This document shows positions 36,751 to 50,367 of a DNA stretch of 64,000 bases, in pieces (the stretch's first letter is position 1; each line of letters starts with the position of its first letter). The position numbers and the translations under genes were made by a program. The stretch spans positions 17,813,726-17,877,725 of the forward strand of contig NC_080060.1 of assembly GCF_026212465.1 (NCBI RefSeq), given 5' to 3'. The notes below the pieces were generated by a model that had not been told where the DNA came from, searched no databases, and worked only from the letters and a program-made list of their open reading frames with translations. Source of the DNA: Amaranthus tricolor. Lineage: Eukaryota > Streptophyta > Magnoliopsida > Caryophyllales > Amaranthaceae.

Positions 36751-39540
36751 AAAAATTCTGCATCAAGATGAAAATCTGCTTTTTTATTTCTTTTCTTCTT
36801 TGGTTGAGTTGACCGATCAGTAAGGGAAGAAAGAACAACCTGCTGTACTTAAAACTGTTGAATGTTACTAGGAAATATAATACACGAAATTATGATCAAG
36901 TGTATATCACAGATAGTTGTCTCATTATAATAATCTGGTCATCATATAGAGTATATATATACATATAGGAGTAGCATATAATTTTACAAAATTCAATGCC
37001 TATATAGACATATATAGATAATCTTTATGGTGTACACAGACAAAAATTTAGCTGTACTGTAACTCCTACAATCTATACACATACACCCAACACGTTTTTT
37101 CTTGTTCTAAATGCATCCATGTACACCTGAATCCATATAAATACATGAGATTTCCCACAAACACTGCATGATCAACACCCTAAAAACAGTGATTAGACAA
37201 AAGATGGCGTTTTCAGCTTCCATGAATGACAATTGCATAGTTATAATTGGAGCTTACCGCAACATAATAACAACCCATTGCAATATAGTAGAATCTGAAC
37301 AAGAAAGGAACAAAAGTTGATAGATGATACATGCTCAACATTGTGTTCCTGTCTTTGCTTTAGCCTCTTTTTTCTACTTCTGATATGTTTGAATAATCAA
37401 TCACAATAGAAGACCAGACAAAAGAAAGATTAGATAGATTGATACATAAATGTGTACCTGATTATGTAAGAAAATGATTCAGAAGTTTGAGTTTTGTTCA
37501 GGCATTGGCAATAATTTGTAGAGGGTGATGAACAAATGACTTCCCCTAGTGTTTTGCTATTATAAACCATGCTTTTATAGACAGGAAAACAACAAGTCCC
37601 TCCTATCCCGTTTACTTGTCCCATTTACCTTTTTAACACTTTACGAGATAATATTTTATTCTTTAATATCTTTAATTGTACGTTTATAATCAACAAAATT
37701 ATAAAAACATGATAATAAATCTTCCATTGAGAAGAATAAACAAGATCTCACTTGATTGTAATTTAACTTATATATTAAATACAAAATACAAATTAAAAAT
37801 AATTAGTAAAAAGTGATAAAAAGTAAATGGAATAAAAGAAAAGAATATGATGAGTATTATATATTTTTATATAATATATAAAAGTAAGGGAAAGCTGTTA
37901 TAATTATTTAATCAAAATTTCTGCAAATTAGTGTAGAACTGCTGGCTGTTAATGTAATTGGAATTGGCATAATCAAAGCAGAATATGAGGAATATGCTTT
38001 ACTTGCTTCCAATTTAAGTGATTGAGCCGTGGGGATAAGGTCAATCTTACTAGCTCTCTTGAGTAACTTGTTAGGCATTAATATAATTTTTAAATTATAA
38101 TTTTTGGACATTGTGTCTTATCACTTAGCTTGTTGGGCGAAAATGTTATTTGTTTTTGGTTTTAGATTATAATCGAATAATAAAATGTTCTTATTTATGT
38201 AAAATTTTCTTTGATGTATATTACCAAAGCTTAATCAGAAATAATCTCTTTATTAATCTTATTTCAATAAAAGTAAAGTTACAGAGAATCCCTGAAATTT
38301 CATTCCAGATTTTCAATTAGAAGCATTTTAAGGACATTGAGATTATATAATTTAATTTATAATTTAAAATTTTTGGACATTGTAAACGGATGAGAACCAT
38401 TCAAACTAATTATCAAATTCATTCCTAATCCAAGAGATAATTATGAATTATGACCATCTAATCATTATCCTATGTATTTTGATAAGGTCGATATTTCCAC
38501 TTATGACTTAATAAAAATATTAAAGGCTAAAGCGATACAATATTGAATAGCCATAAGAAGGAAAGATAAGGAGTTTTGGGTAAATGACTTTTGGTGAACT
38601 TTTCCACCTCGTTGAAAAGTTAGTTTTCAGGCTAAATTGCAAAAATTAGGTTCTTTTTTTTTTTTTTTTTTTTTTTTTGGCTTTTAGCTTTGTTGGCCTA
38701 TTTTTATGTAATAAATAGCAAATAATCAATGTCTAAAGTTACCAAATAAATTTACAAATAATTGAATTATTCAGGTAGCCCAAAACCCAAGAAAAACTAT
38801 TAACACTTCCAACTGGTCAAACAAATGATTAAAATACTAACAGCTAACAACCATTTGTCAAACAATCCCAACAAATATAAAATAGTCGGAGCTCCTCGTT
38901 CCATTGATTTTGATGCATTGCAAAAATTACAGTGACAACATTTTGTGTATTGTGTCTATATTAACCCATAGAATTGATCTGATGTCACTATTTCCATAAA
39001 AGGACAGCAGATACTCAATTCCAATATGAAGGACGTTGTCAAAAAACAGGTTTTAAAGCTTTTGAATATTGGGTCATCTACCCTACTTCATATAGTATAT
39101 AGGTGTCCGCATTACAATGGAGGTATAAGTGTGATGAGGGGATATCGAATGGAAAGGAGGATTTTTTTTGTTGTAATTTTTAAACATAAATGCAAAGAAA
39201 AGGATAGTTTGCTAAACTCTAAATTCACTAAAAATTCAAATTCAAGTGCAATCGTCTATTACACTAAGCATAAGAACTTATGTAAATAAAATTCTAATTC
39301 AAGAATAAGATAAACAACAAGGTTTTGAAACATAAATACTTCAAGATTTTTTTTTATCATAAATTCAACAACCATAAAACAAACTACAAATGAGCTATTT
39401 ATAAAAAAACAAAGCAAGAAATTAATTCCCAAAATGCCTAAAGGAAAATTGCACGGTTTTAGCTCCAAAATTAGTTGCATTATTTTTTTTAAAAAATAAC
39501 TACCTTTATCCATGATGCAATTACTTTCTAGGCATGTTCT
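36751..39540. other. AT-rich intergenic DNA
   Basis: No recognised gene or complete element. A poly-T run of about 25 lies at 38655-38679. Small frames at 37430-37624, 37908-38111 and 39026-39289 have no recognisable domain. Confidence 0.5.
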
Positions 39541-39549
39541 TCTTTTTGA

Positions 39550-39642
39550 CAAAATAACATCCCACCTTGATGACAAGATAGCTTCCCACCTTGATGACAA
39601 GATAACTTCCCACCTTGATGTGAAAATAACTTCCTACCTTAG
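39550..39642 (+). repeat. Four 24-bp tandem repeats
   Basis: Variants of 'aagataacttcccaccttgatgac' occur four times in a row, giving a repeated hydrophilic peptide in one frame. Probably a simple minisatellite. The stretch 39643-40201 beyond it holds nothing I recognise. Confidence 0.85.
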
Positions 39643-40201
39643 GTGGTTAAAAGGCAATTGGGGCAGTTATGCGGAAGGAAATGGCCGATTTTTTTCTAGA
39701 GTGAATATAGACAATTGTAGTTGGTTGCATATTGATCTTTGACTCCATGATCTTCAACCAACATTGTACATGATTAACACACTATTTTCCCCTTGATTTT
39801 GACTACCACGCGATATCTATTGATTGGACTTGACCTTAGTAACTCCTTGGATGGCTATTCGGGGTCCCATCTTATAATGTCGAACATGGACTAATTCTTG
39901 GACCTGGTATGACTCTTCTTGCTTAAACGTAGTATGCGTTTAGAGCAACAACCTTATGCGGAAAATGGATACACTATTCTAATCTAGAATATGAGTTACA
40001 TAAAGTTAATGTTTCTCAAATAAATTAAAAGTTCCAAACTTAAACATACTAAAACAACTAACTTAGAAAGTTTGACTCAAAGACACCGAACGTTAATAAA
40101 ATCAAAAATCAAAAATCAAAGATTAAATAATTAAGACATTAAAATTGTCTTTGAAAGGTGGATTGAAGGATTGATTGTTATGTGAGGGTAGTATGCCATT
40201 A

Positions 40202-40925
<724 letters not shown>

Positions 40926-40935
40926 GAATATGCTA

Positions 40936-41810
40936 GAGGTGTTCATTCGGGAGACCGGGTCGGTTTCGGACGGGTGTCATTCGGTTCAGCTATATTTTGG
41001 ATCGGTTATTTTTCGGATGCGTGTTACGGCGAGTCACACTCGGGTCAGGTCAGTTAGTCACGGTTCGGTTGAAGATTTGTTATTTGAGCTATCGGGTTAG
41101 CATTGGTTCAGTGTCGGTTGAAGTTCGTGTCGAGTAGTCAATCGGTCTCGGACTGTCATCAGTTAATAATTGGTTTGGTTTTACCTGGGTACAGATCAAG
41201 TTCGGGTATAATTTTGCAGTAGAATTCGGTTACAAATTACTAATTACTATAGATTGAGTCAATATCAGATTAAGTTGTTAGACGTTCTTTTTAATTGATG
41301 ATAAGATTCCCCTTAGTTAAAATGCAAATCTGTTTGTGATTATTACTTTGTTACATTGACCATTGACTATTAACTCTAAATATATGAAACCATGTATGTA
41401 CAAAATTTAATTTATTAAAATTTCTATTACTTTATTAGATTAACTAATAAGATGATTGAGTATGAGTCGATCACACCTTTATGTTAAAAATTGGTTCAGG
41501 TTACAACATTTCTATTAAAATTTGTTCGGGTTAAGTCGGTTTTTTAGCCGGATCAAGTTCGGTTTTGAGCATGATTCGGGTTGGTCACTATTAGGTTCGG
41601 GTAATCTCGGTTAACGGTTATATGTCGGTTATAAAAATCGGTCGCAGTTCGGGTTCGATTTTACGATTTTTGGCCGTAAATCGGTTCGGGCGCAACTTTG
41701 GTTCGAATATTGTCGGTTCGATAAACCTAAAAAAGAATCATATTTTCGAGGTCGGTCAACTTTCGATTTCGGTTTGAATTTTCCAGTCGAGTCACATTTG
41801 AACAGCTCTA
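40936..41810. mobile_element. Non-autonomous DNA transposon (MULE-type MITE?)
   Basis: An 875-bp segment bounded by a perfect 10-bp direct repeat GAATATGCTA (40926-40935 and 41811-41820). The left end is GAGGTGTTCA; the inverse of the right end reads TAGAGCTGTTCA, so short inverted termini share GAG.TGTTCA. The interior is rich in 'tcggttcggg'-like repeats and has no transposase. A 9-10-bp duplication suits Mutator-like elements; hAT (8 bp) is the alternative. Confidence 0.7.
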
Positions 41811-41862
41811 GAATATGCTAAGTTACTGTTTTCTCAATTACAATTATTCTACAGTGTTAACA

Positions 41863-43735
41863 ATGGAAGATTCACAAAAGGAATCACCACATTCATCTTT
41901 ACAATTGGGTGAATTTGAAGGTACATTTTATAAGTTTTATGAAATTTTAATTTTTTGTGTTACTGTGTTATTGGTTTCATGTTGTTACTGTGTTTGATGT
42001 TTGATTATAGTTTTTAATTTTAAGTTTGATTTTAAAAAGTATGAATTCTTCTATTACTGTGTGTTCGTTTTTTGTTAATTTTTGTGTACTTCTTTCTTAG
42101 AAAAGCATACTATGATATTGTTGATTATGATTAACTGTGAAAAAAAATTGTGAGCATCAATCATATTAAAAGTTACTATGTCCTTAATGAAGGATACTAT
42201 GAATATGCCGAGTTACTATTTTCTCAATTGTATCTATGGGAATTTACTGTGTAGTAGGGTTCATTGTTGTTACTGTTTTTTTGATTTACTATCTAAGTTA
42301 AATGACATAGTACCTTTAATTTGTTATATAGGGACTCAAACTCCAAGAACTATTACACAAGTTACCCCAAATGGTTCTACACTGTGGATTCCTCATTGTG
42401 AGTTTGATAAAAAGCCATTTATTGGTATGACTTTCGAAAACTTAGAGAAAGTCTTAGATTTTTATGGTAAATATGCTGAAATTTGCTATTTTGATATACG
42501 TTCATCTACTAGCTACAAAAAAAAGGTGTTATTTCTTTAAAATATTTTGTTTGTAGTAGGGAGGGTATCATAAAACCTAAACCTAAGAAAAGTGCAGATG
42601 TTGTTGCACGTTATAAGAGATCAACCAAAAGATTTGGTTTTAAAGCTAGATTGATTTTGAAATATGACATAGTGAACAGAACATACCATGTTTTAAAATT
42701 CGAAGAGGCGCACAATCATTATCTAGTTAGCCCTACATCACGTCAATATTTATTGGGTAATAGGAAAATGACTTTGTTACAGAAAAATTTCATATCTAAG
42801 AATGCACGGGTTAATATAGAACCGGTGAAATCCTTTAGATTGTTTAAGGAAAATGTTGGGGGTTATGAGAATGTGGAAGTGACAATGCAAGATTTTAAGA
42901 ATTTTCATAGGTATTTGAAAACATATATTAAAGGAGATGATCGGAAGATGTTGATCGAGAAATTTATCAGAAAAAGAGATATTTAAACGGGGTTTTGTTT
43001 TGATTATGCTTTAGATGAGGAGGACCACATTTCACGTTTATTTTGAGCCAATGCGATAAGTAGGAAGAATTATTACTTATTTGGAGAAATGGTTACTTTT
43101 GATTGTACTTATAACACCAATAAGTATAGCATGGTTTTAGCCCCTTTTACTGGTGTAGATCATCATAAGTGTTGTATTACATTTGGTATAGGTTTATTAG
43201 CTAAGGAAGATAGTGAATCTTTTGAGTGGTTATTTAGGACTTTTTTACATTGTATGGGGGAGTGTATGCCAACATATTTGATAATTGATCAAGACCCTGC
43301 AATGAAAATTGCAATTAAAAATGTATTTCCAAACACAATACACAAACTTTGCATGTGGCACATCATGAATAAAGTTACTGATAAAGTTGGACCGGAATTG
43401 AACAAAAATGAGGATTTTTTGAAAGAATTAAATGGATGTGTGTGGAATATTGATCAAGAAGAAAGTGAATTGGAGGAAAAATGGGAGGGAATTATGACCA
43501 AATATAATCTTCAGAAAGATAAATGGTTTAGTAGTATATTTAGTATACGAGATCAATGGATACCTGCATATTTTAGGAATATCCCACTGGGGAGGATTTT
43601 GAGAACTACATCCCGATCGGAAAGTATTAATAGTTTCTTCAACCATTGTTCAAACCCTCACATGACACTTGTTGAATTTTATATGAGTTATGAAAGTGCA
43701 ATGGATGCACAGAGGTACAAACAAGATAAGCTCAA
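41863..43735 (+). pseudogene. FAR1-related (FRS / MULE transposase-derived) gene, 5' part
   Basis: FAR1/FHY3-family proteins are transcription factors derived from Mutator-type transposases. Exon 1 is 41863-41920 (MEDSQKESPHSS..., donor GAAG|GTACAT); exon 2 begins 42332 after TTATATAG, in phase. Exon 2 holds the FAR1 DNA-binding domain (FYGKYAEICYFDIR; then, after a one-base frameshift near 42530, YFVCSREG, GFKARLILKYD, EEAHNHYLV) and the MULE domain (TFDCTYNTNKYSMVLAPFTG, LIIDQDPAM, LCMWHIMNK). Stops: TAA 42984-42986 and TGA 43044-43046. The frame is then cut at 43735 by an LTR array and resumes at 54165. It could be a degenerate FRS gene or the transposase of a MULE. Confidence 0.9.
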
Positions 43736-43862
43736 TGTAACATTCGGGAAAATTAATATTTTAAGACGAGTAAGTTTAATAGAATTATTAGTGCGAGAAT
43801 GACCTTACATACACATGACATACAATATTCTTAATTAAACTTCTTCTTTTCTTTTCCTTTTT

Positions 43863-43906
<44 letters not shown>

Positions 43907-46029
43907 AAACCCTTCCTTCTTCTTTCTCACGCGAGGAACTCAAGAAAACCAGGCAACCATTTTTTTTTCTCCTCCCTTCCCTTTCGTATGAACCAGCAAG
44001 AACACCTTCCTCCTTCTCTCTCACCGCCATACCCTTTGAAAATGGCAGATTTACACTGAAATTCTTCAACAAATAGTCGATCTCCTTCCCTTCACGATAT
44101 TCCTCTTTGAATCTTTAAACCCTTATTTCTCGAAATTTCTTTGAAGAAAACGTCAATGGTTGCGAGGGCATGACCGTTCTTCTTTCCTCTGATCTTCGAA
44201 GGACCTGCGTGCGAAATCAGTGAGTCCTTCTTCTCCCTTTCGTGATTTTCAAGGTAGATTATCTATACTTCTACATTCTTGATTGTTTTGAGTAAATTAT
44301 GGCTAATTGATCTTTCTTGCTTCTTCCTCTGAAATTCGAAGCAACATCAATTATCTGTTCTTTGGTGTCTTCTCAAAACAGTCACAACAGGTGCAATCTC
44401 CTTCCTTATTCATTCCCATGACTTTCGAAAGACCCTAAACAACTCAAACCATTCGATTTGCTTCTCAAAACAGGCGGTAATCAACACCTTGGGTGGGATT
44501 TCGAAATTTCGAACCCACTGTCTTCGAATTCTGCCAAAAATGATGAAACCAAATTCAATTTTGCTTCTATTTTTAATTGAGCACCAAAATCCTTATTTTT
44601 CTTCTGATTCTTGTGAATTCCATTTCATTATGATACCTATTATTAGTGCTGATCAAGATCTTGTAGCCTCATGAAAGTGATATGAAATTTTAAGAATTAG
44701 TATGTGTATGCTTGTTCATATTGAATTAGATGGACTTGTGGGTTGAGATTAGATTAATGGATATGGAGATTTAAGATTGGTTAAGAAACATTTGTTATTG
44801 ATAAATATAGATCAAGGTGAAGATGAGAACTTATTGTGGATTATAATTTTAGTAGAAGACAACTCTAATGATTTAATTTCCATTAGTTTAGTATTCTTGG
44901 ATGTTTCTTTTGAATCTTATTGATTGAGGAGTTAAATGTTTAAATTGGTGTTAATTAGATGAATTAATGGAGGATTATGGATGTGGTAAACCTAGAATGT
45001 TGAAAAATCTAGATATGGTTATGAACTTTACTTTATTAAGATAAATAGGATTAGAACATGTACTGTTAAGATAAATAGGAATTCTAAAATATGACCTTAG
45101 TTTTAATTATAGTCATAGGAGGAGATGTAATAAGTTATGTGTTAGTAAAGTTGTATCGAACGCTCTTGAGTGATGTTATGATCTTGTTATTGTTCAGGAA
45201 ACGATTTCTCTGCGCGCTCTTTCTAGTTGATAGCTGCGAATCGATCATGGCTCTTTGAAGCGTCGTCTTTGGTGAGTAGTAACAGTCCCTTAAAGGGTCT
45301 GGCCAGACTACTTTTTGTGTAAAACAGTTTTACTAAAGTTTTTTGAATTGGAAATTGTTGAGACAAATGTTGTTGTGAATGTTTATGCTGATATTATAAT
45401 ATGGTCAATGGATCGGGCTTGCGAGCTGGTCATTGACGGAGTTGAGGAACATTGTTCCCTGCTCCCTGTTTGAAGCGAATTGTCATTGAGATATTGACTA
45501 GCTTCACCTGAGAGTGACATAGCCTTAGAGCTATGGATGTTCCTCTCAACTAGACTTCCTATGCGCACATAGATCTAGGAAACTGATGTTGCTTTTAAAC
45601 CCATGATTTGAATTACTGTGTTTTGTTGTTTTGGATTGTTACTTCTCATTCAGTTTAATCTTACCTTCTATTGTTTCCATCTTTTAGTTTGATTACAGAC
45701 CGGAACCGGTCGGGAACGATGGGTAGCGGTGATTGAATAGTGTTCCAAGGATGTATATTGAGTTGAGCACGTACGAATTTTTGGATTTTATTAGGATTTT
45801 GGATAAATGTAAATTTGATTTAGCTGTGTTGGTTATATGGGACTTGTAGAGAACTGTATGATTATCATTTGTTTTAGTTAGATATTTGTTTTGGGATATA
45901 GCCGAGTTAGTTACGTTAATAGAGCTGGTGTCTCTTTACTCAAGTTTTAGAAGTGTGATTTCAGTTTCTTGGGATATAGACCCCGTGATGACCCTGTTTA
46001 CCTAGTCAACGGTAAGTCGGGTTGTTACA
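43736..46029 (+). repeat. LTR 1 of the tandem array
   Basis: 2294 bp. It carries a pure A run at about 43866-43904, where LTR 2 and LTR 3 have A-rich text broken by T. It differs from both others at many shared positions. The 61- and 94-codon minus-strand frames inside have no recognisable content. Confidence 0.94.
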
Positions 46030-46286
46030 GTTGGTATCAGAGCCGAAACGTGAATTGAGGACCTTTGGATGGGTGATAAAGTTATAGGATCAATGTGAGG
46101 AGGAGAAAAGACATTAGGTGTGACAATAGAGATTTGGGTAGAAGTTAGTTGATGAGGTAACGTGAAGCGGACGTTTTGTTCAAGTATCGTTTTATGGAGT
46201 TTCATACGCTCATGTTTGTATGTACCTTCATAAGTTATGTATTGCTGTTAAACGTAAGATCTATATTTGATTGCGCACGTGCAGAA

Positions 46287-47684
46287 ATGGATGAGTATCA
46301 TATGCCACGACCCGAGAGTCATGGGAATAGAGTAGAATCTGGGAACTCCCATGACTCTGAGCGTATGGTCCCGTCACGTGAGGCATCTCATGCGCGATCT
46401 GAACCTACCGAGACCTCTACACCTGTCGTTCCGGCTGCTATCACAGTCGAACAGTTTGAGACTATGCTTAAGATGTTCTACACGCAGCAGCAACAAAACC
46501 TGCTTCTACAAAAGCAAGTGCTTCAGACTCTTAACGATGGTTCATCAAAGGGTAGTTCTGGGCACGATCTAGGGGCGTCACAAGCGGAGAGTATTCAGAG
46601 GTTGGCCCCTAGGAAGTATGACGGTCAGGGTCCTCCTACTAGACTAGACGATTGGATTTTAGAGATGGAAAAGATATTCGCGATACTGAAGACTCCCGAG
46701 GATATGAGGGTAGACTTAGCGGTACATTGCCTCACCGGTGACGCTGATACTTAGTGGGTCACCCATAGAGACGCTCTTTTACCAGTTTCTTCTGCCATTA
46801 CATCGAAACATCCTTCTACCGTACCTTCTCTTCTTTGGAGCTTGTTTGTGTCAACACTCCGTGAAGAGTTTTTCCCTCTGCATCTTAAGCGGAAGATGTT
46901 CGATGAGTATTCTCGGCTTACGCAGGAAACTCAGACCGTTCACCAGTACTATGTTCGATTTATGGAATTAGCTAAGTACGTGGATGACATGAAGATCGGG
47001 GAGAGATTTAGGGCTCAGAGGTTCTTATCTTGAATGAGTCTGGATATCCGAGAACGTATGAGGAACTTGGGGCACGAACATGTTAGAGATGTGTACCATG
47101 ATGCATGTGAAGCTGAACGCCTATGGGATGAGCGGAAGGCCACTCAAGGGCTGAAGCGACGTAGGGAAGACAACCACGAGATATCACAGAGTGTTGGGGG
47201 TCGAAGATATTCAGCACCTACTCAGTCACACCGGGAGTACCAATCTAGTTTTGGGAAATCGACATCGAGCACACCTCAGGATAGCAGAGTCACAGAATGT
47301 TTCCATTGTGGGAAGAAAGGGCACAAGAAGGCTGACTGCTTTACGCTTTTACGAGAGCAAGGATTGATGAGGACTTCTCAGTGTTCAGAGCAGAGACCGA
47401 CCGGTAGTCATACTAGTGTGGCTCAGGATAGACGGCAGGGTCGACCGCAAGCATCTCTTGGGCACGGTTCGCAGAGTCAGGGGTCTGCTATGGGAGGCTT
47501 TTCCAGATCTTCTATTGGTGCACCAGTCAGTGGCACCAAGGTTACAGGGAAGCTTATGGCTCTCAAGAGAGATGAAGCCGAGGTTACACCAGGAGCTGTG
47601 ACGGGTACGTTCTTGTTCAACAACAAACCGGCATATGTTTTATTTGATTCTGCAGCATCTCATTCATTCGTTGCATCTCCTTAG
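46287..47684 (+). pseudogene. Gag of copy 1 (with protease start), two in-frame stops
   Basis: It starts MDEYHMPRPE, follows with a Ser/Thr/Glu-rich stretch, the retrotrans_gag domain (KYDGQGPPTRLDDWILEMEK; HQYYVRFMELAKYVDD) and a CCHC knuckle CFHCGKKGHKKADC near 47300. It ends in a protease-like VLFDSAASHSFVASP, then TAG. A TAG at 46752-46754 and a TGA at 47031-47033 interrupt an otherwise single frame. The first stop is shared with copy 2 (50833-50835); the second is not. Confidence 0.92.
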
Positions 47685-47830
47685 TCTTTGTGAGTTAAGT
47701 TCGAGGAAGAACTTCATTCTAAGTTAGGTGACATAGCTTTACAATATGTATGTTAGCTAGATATTTGAATATGTGTGCTTGAGACCTTAGTTTAACTTCG
47801 AGGACGAAGTTTATTTCATGTTGGGTAGAA

Positions 47831-50110
47831 TGTAACATTCGGGAAAATTAATATTTTAAGACGAGTAAGTTTAATAGAATTATCAGTGCGAGAATGACCT
47901 TACATACACATGACATACAATATTCTTAATTTAACTTCTTCTTTTCTTTTCCTTTTTCATAAAAAAAAATAAAAATAAAAAAACCCAAACCCTTCCTTCT
48001 TCTTTCTCACGCGAGGAACTCAAGAAAACCAGGCAACCATTTTTTTTTCTCCTCCCTTCCCTTTCGTATGAACCAGCAAGAACACCTTCCTCTTTCTCTC
48101 TCGCCGCCATACCCTTTGAAAATGGCAGATTTACACTGAAATTCTTCAACTAATAGTCGATGTCCTTCCCTTCACGATATTCCTCTTTAAATCTTTAAAC
48201 CCTTATATCTCGAAATTTCTTTGAAGAAAACGTCAATGGCTGCGAGGGCATGACCGTTTTTTTTCCTCTGATCTTCGAAGGACCTGCGTGCGAAATCAGT
48301 GAGTCCTTCTTCTCCCTTTCGTAATTTTCAAGGTAGATTATCTATACTTCTACATTCTTGATTGTTTTGAGTAAATTATGGCTAATTGATATTTCTTGCT
48401 CCTTCCTCTGAAATTCGAAGCAACATCAATTATCTCTTCTTTGGTGTCTTCTCAAAACAGTCACAACAGGTGCAATCTCCTTCCTTATTCATTCCCATGA
48501 CTTTCGAAAGACCCTAAACAACTCAAACCTTTCGATTTGCTTCTCAAAACAGGCGGTAATCAACACCTTGGGTGGGATTTCGAAATTTCGAACCCACTGT
48601 CTTCGAATTCTGCCAAAAATGATGAAACCAAATTCAATTTTGCTTCTGTTTTTAATTGAGCACCAAAATCCTTAATTTCGTCTCATTCTTCTGAATTCCA
48701 TTTCATTATGATACCTATTATTAGTGCTGATCAAGATCTTGTAGCCTCATGAAAGTGATATGAAATTTCAAGAATTAGTATGTGTATGCTTGTTCATATT
48801 GAATTACATGGACTTGTGGGTTGAGATTAGATTAATGGATATGGAGATTTAAGATTGGTTAAGAAACATTTGTTATTGATAAATATAGATCAAGGTGAAG
48901 ATGAGAACTTATTGTGGATTATAATTTTAGTAGAAGACTACTCTAATGATTTAATTTCCATTAGTTTAGTATTCTTGGATGTTTCTTTTGAATCTTATTG
49001 ATTGAGGAGTTAAATGTTTAAATTGGTGTTAATTAGATGAATTTATGGAGGATTATGGATGTGGTAAACCTAGAATGTTGAAAAATCTAGATATGGTTAT
49101 GAACTTTACTTTTTTATAATGTATTGAGGATTAGAACATGTACTGTTAAGATAAATAGGAATTCTAAAATATGACCTTAGTTTTAACTATAGTCATAGGA
49201 GGAGATGTAATAAGTTATGTGTTGGTAAAGTTGTATCGAACGCTCTCGAGTGATGTTATGATCTAGTTATTCTTCAGGAAACGATTTCTCTGCGCGCTCT
49301 TTCTAGTTGATAGCTGCGAATCGATCACGGCTCTTTGAAGTGTCGTCTTTGGTGAGTAGTAACAGTCCCTTAAAGGGTCTGGCCAGACTACTTTTTGTGT
49401 AAAATAGTTTTACTAAAGTTCTTTGAATTGGAAATTGTTGAGACAAATGTTGTTGTGAATGTTTATGCTGATATTATGATATGGTCAATGGATCGGGCTT
49501 GCGAGCTGGTCATTGACGGAGTTGAGGAACATTGTTCCCTGCTCCCTGTTTTAAGCGAATTGTCATTGAGATATTGACTAGGTTCACCCGCGAGTGACAT
49601 AGCCTTAGAGCTATGGATGTTCCTCTCAACTAGACTCCCTGTGCGCAAATAGATCTAGGAAACTGATGTTGCTTTTAAACCTATGATTTGAATTACTGTG
49701 TTTTGTTGTTTTGGATTGTTACTTCTTATTCAGTTTAATCTGACCTTCTGTTGTTTCCATCATTTAGTTTGATTACAGATCGGAACCTGTCGGGAACGAC
49801 GGGTAGCGGTGATTGAATAGTGTTCCAAGGATGTATATTTAGTTGAGCACGTAGGAATTTGTGGATTTGTATTAGGATTTTGGATAAATGTAAATTTGAT
49901 TTAGCTGTGTTGGTTATATGGGACTTGTAGAGAACTGTATGATTATCCTTTGTTTTAGTTAGATATTTGTTTTGAGATATAGCCGAGTTAGTTACGTTAA
50001 TAGAGCTGGTGTATCTTTACTCAAGTTTTAGAAGTGTGATTTCAGTTTCTTGGGATATAGACCCCGTGATGACCCTGTTTACCTAGTCAACGGTAAGTCG
50101 GGTTGTTACA
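47831..50110 (+). repeat. LTR 2 (shared central LTR)
   Basis: 2280 bp. It shares most diagnostic variants with LTR 3 rather than LTR 1, for example the interrupted A tract at 47958-47985 and 'gtaggaatttgtggatttg' near 49851. The primer site of copy 2 follows at 50113-50124. Confidence 0.94.
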
Positions 50111-50367
50111 GTTGGTATCAGAGCCGAAACGTGAATTGAGGACCTTTGGATGGGTAATAAAGTTATAGGATCAATGTGAGGAGGAGAAAAGACATTAGGT
50201 GTAATAATAGAGATTGGGGTAGAAGTTAGTTGATGGGGTAACGTGAAGCGGACGTTTTATTCAAGTATCGTTTTATGGAGTTTCATACGCTCATGTTTGT
50301 ATGTACCTTCATAAGTTATGTATTGCTGTTAAACGTAAGATCTATATTTAATTGCGCACGTGCAGAA

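Noticed and set aside
45383..45568. 61-codon minus-strand frame conserved three times (also 49463-49648 and 53517-53702)
   Set aside because: It lies inside the LTRs and is repeated because the LTRs are recent copies. No domain, and no evidence of selection.
47931..48149. 72-codon minus-strand frame repeated at 51984-52202 and, longer, at 43788-44072
   Set aside because: Lysine/glutamate- and phenylalanine-rich translation of the C/T- and A-rich LTR leader; copies exist only because the LTR is repeated.
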